From Clostridia bacterium (lineage in GTDB: Bacteria > Bacillota_E > RBS10-35 > JAJYVN01): a DNA stretch of 11,234 bases. The notes under the pieces are model-generated. The model had not been told where the DNA came from and did no database searches. It saw only the letters and a list, made by a program, of their open reading frames with translations. Both the position numbers and the translations under genes were made by a program. Positions 9,656-11,234 of the stretch are shown here, one piece after another (the first letter of the stretch is position 1; every line of letters begins with the position of its first letter). Where the stretch lies: the NCBI GenBank assembly GCA_027335515.1, contig DAHWHT010000124.1, positions 1-11,234 of the forward strand, written 5' to 3'.

Positions 9656-10139
9656 TCCGGCGGCGGCCGCGGCGCGGCTGGCCCGGGGATCGGGCTGCGC
9701 CGGGGGCCCCATCGGCGCGCCAGTACCCGAGCAGCCGGCCGCCGCGGGCTTCGGGCAGAGCGAGATGGAGCCGGTCCGGCGGCCGACGCCGCGGGACCCG
9801 GGCGGTACGTCGGGCTCGGGGGGGGGCGCACGCTGTTCCCGGGTATCACCACGCCGGTGGCGCAGGTGTTGACCTCCTCTTCATCGCCAAGGACCGCTTG
9901 GGCATCCTCACGGAGGAGAACGTGCCGGGCGCGGATCACCCCCGGGTCGGCCGCACTCCAACCGGGGGCTGATGAGTCACGACACGGAGCCCGCCGCACG
10001 GCCGTGCCGTCCGCGTCCCCCGGCGACCGCAGGGGTGCTTCCCGCATGCGGTCGCCCATCCCCCGCTCCAGCACCAGCGCGATGCCCAGGACTGGTCCAC
10101 CGCCCCGGGGCAGGCTCGCAGTCGCGTCCGGGGCCACGG
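9656..10139. other. 484-bp region with ambiguous coding remnants
   Basis: The 3' ends of the antiporter (+) and the beta-helix gene (-) face each other across this stretch. On + the frame reading RYVGLGGGRTLFPGITTPVAQ (ending about 9868) and, after a one-base shift, VDLLFIAKDRLGILTEENVPG (about 9867-9930, stop at 9970-9972) both have strongly GC-rich third positions. This suggests a frameshifted relic without a start codon. A G9 run is at 9818-9826. On - a frame starting at ATG 10143 also looks coding for about 50 residues. I recognise no family in either, and no clear terminator is visible. Confidence 0.45.
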
Positions 10140-10143
10140 TCAT
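9973..10143 (-). other. Possible coupled downstream ORF, likely decayed
   Basis: ATG 10143 overlaps the TGA of the beta-helix gene (10142-10140) as ATGA. The first part of the frame (MTVAPDATASLPRGGG, then VLGIALVLERGMGDRMREAP) has G or C at nearly all third codon positions. The frame stays open to 9508, but its later part is Pro/Arg-rich low-complexity sequence and overlaps the end of the antiporter gene, so only the first 55 or so codons are plausible. No good Shine-Dalgarno is visible and no family is recognised. It may be a real coupled gene broken by a frameshift, or chance in GC-rich DNA. Confidence 0.25.
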
Positions 10144-11234
10144 GGGAGGGCGCGCCAACGCCATGTCGGCGGGGAGGTGAACTCGAAGCCGAGGCCCGCC
10201 CCTGGTTCAAGCAGGAAGCGTTCCCCGACACGGGGCGCGGTCTGGACCCGCTGTGTCGTGCCGGCGGCATCGCTGAGGGTCCAGGCGGAGGCGTCCCCCG
10301 AGGCCAGGATCAACACCTCCACCGCCCCGTGGTGCCCGTTGGTCGCGATCGCCCCGGACGCCGGCAGCGCGGGGGTGGCCAGCGCGAAGCCGGCGGGGGC
10401 GGGCGCCAGGATACGGTTGTTGGCCAGCGGGCTGAGACTGGTCAGCCCGGAGGGGGCGGAGAGGGCGTGGATCACGTTGTCCCGCGCGCCAGCGGTGAGC
10501 ACCAAGTCCCGCCCCTGGGCCATCCTGGCGCTGTCCAGGGTCAGGACGTTTGCGCGACCCGCCACGACGGCCCCGACGGCATTGGGGACATCCTCGGCGT
10601 CCAGGGAGAGGTCGATGCGGTTGAAGGCCACCGCGCCGGGCCGCGTCTCCGCCGTGCCCATGCGCAGGCCCACCGCGTTCTGGTGGTTGTGGAGGACCTG
10701 GATGCGATTGTACGCCACGGAACCCGAGGCGGTCTCCAACGCGACGCCGGTCTCGCACAGCAGGACGGCCACCGCAAAGATGCGATTGTAGACGATGGAC
10801 CCCCGCGTCGCATCGAGCAGGATGCCGGCGCCGTGGGGCGGCTGGACCACACGTTTGAGCTGCAGGTCGAACCGCCCACCACCCACCAGGGAGCTGAACT
10901 CGAACACACTGTCCGTCAGGATGGTCATTCCGTCGATGGGAACCGGTGTCCGCGGCGCAAAGCGCACGACGGCCCCGTCTGCCCGGGAGGTGATCAGCCC
11001 GAACCGGTAGCAGCAGTCCATGCAGCTATCGACGCACAGCGCGTCGCCCGAGGTGCCTTCAAAGGAGAGGACATACTGCCCCCCGTCGATGCGGAGGCCC
11101 TGGCGCGGCGGGACGTGGATCGTCTCCTGGGTACGGTACGCGAACCGACCGCCACCCTGCACGCCCGAGATAAAGAGGTTGCGGTCACTGGCGCAGGCGG
11201 CGTCGATCGCCTCCTGAATCCCGGCGGTCCGCGT
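10140..11234 (-). CDS. Right-handed beta-helix (pectate-lyase-like) protein, 5' end off window
   Basis: The frame is open from the right edge to TGA 10142-10140, giving 364 residues of a protein whose N-terminus is missing. The first residues in view (TAGIQEAIDAA, then LFISG, TIHVPPRQGLRIDGG) are the classic opening of pectate-lyase-3/polygalacturonase-like beta-helix proteins. A VDSCMDCCYRFGLI segment follows. Beta-helix rungs are marked by repeated turns YNRI, YNRI, FNRI and NNRI, plus LHNHQN. The C-terminal part (about 90 residues) looks like a separate small beta domain ending in FEFTSPPTWRWRAL. Such proteins often bind or cleave polysaccharides outside the cell, but a signal peptide cannot be checked because the start is outside. 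No catalytic residues can be assigned with confidence. Confidence 0.8.
   Translation of the reverse strand, partial: TRTAGIQEAIDAACASDRNLFISGVQGGGRFAYRTQETIHVPPRQGLRIDGGQYVLSFEGTSGDALCVDSCMDCCYRFGLITSRADGAVVRFAPRTPVPIDGMTILTDSVFEFSSLVGGGRFDLQLKRVVQPPHGAGILLDATRGSIVYNRIFAVAVLLCETGVALETASGSVAYNRIQVLHNHQNAVGLRMGTAETRPGAVAFNRIDLSLDAEDVPNAVGAVVAGRANVLTLDSARMAQGRDLVLTAGARDNVIHALSAPSGLTSLSPLANNRILAPAPAGFALATPALPASGAIATNGHHGAVEVLILASGDASAWTLSDAAGTTQRVQTAPRVGERFLLEPGAGLGFEFTSPPTWRWRALP

Overview
This 11.2 kb window is very GC-rich (about 70% by eye). The organism is most likely a GC-rich Gram-positive-type or related bacterium, for example a deep Bacillota lineage such as Limnochordia, or Chloroflexota. 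Three features suggest this: a DUF5696-type protein beside MalF/MalG-type sugar permeases, a c-di-AMP (ydaO/yuaA) riboswitch, and several stand-alone sugar/acid-catabolism enzymes. The lineage is an inference and cannot be fixed from this window. No rRNA, tRNA, CRISPR array, insertion sequence or phage gene was seen.

Left block, + strand (2-4050). The 3' end of a DUF5696-type gene runs in from the left edge. It overlaps the start of a MalF-type permease by four bases, and a MalG-type permease follows. After a 219-bp spacer holding a 16-bp tandem repeat and two GC hairpins comes a Gfo/Idh/MocA oxidoreductase. The set looks like a carbohydrate uptake and processing operon. Its solute-binding protein and ATPase are not in view.

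Middle block. Between 4051 and 4816 there is no intact gene, but two short coding-like remnants are present: a helicase-associated (XPB/Ssl2-type) domain tail on + and an aldo/keto reductase core fragment on -. Two - strand genes follow in the order enolase-superfamily protein (6996 to 5725), then creatininase-family amidohydrolase (5602 to 4817). The enolase-like protein has lost several canonical active-site residues. Together with the oxidoreductase, the pair suggests catabolism of sugar acids or cyclic amides, but no substrate can be named.

Right block. A well-preserved c-di-AMP riboswitch (about 7291-7417, +) precedes a CPA2-type cation/proton antiporter fused to two C-terminal universal-stress-protein-like domains (7517-9655). 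A stem that could cover the antiporter ribosome-binding site lies between them. The link between c-di-AMP and ion transport is established for the riboswitch class. The use of the riboswitch on this USP-fused antiporter, and the sign of control, are the most interesting points in the window. After a 484-bp stretch with only ambiguous coding remnants, a right-handed beta-helix (pectate-lyase-like) gene runs on the - strand off the right edge.
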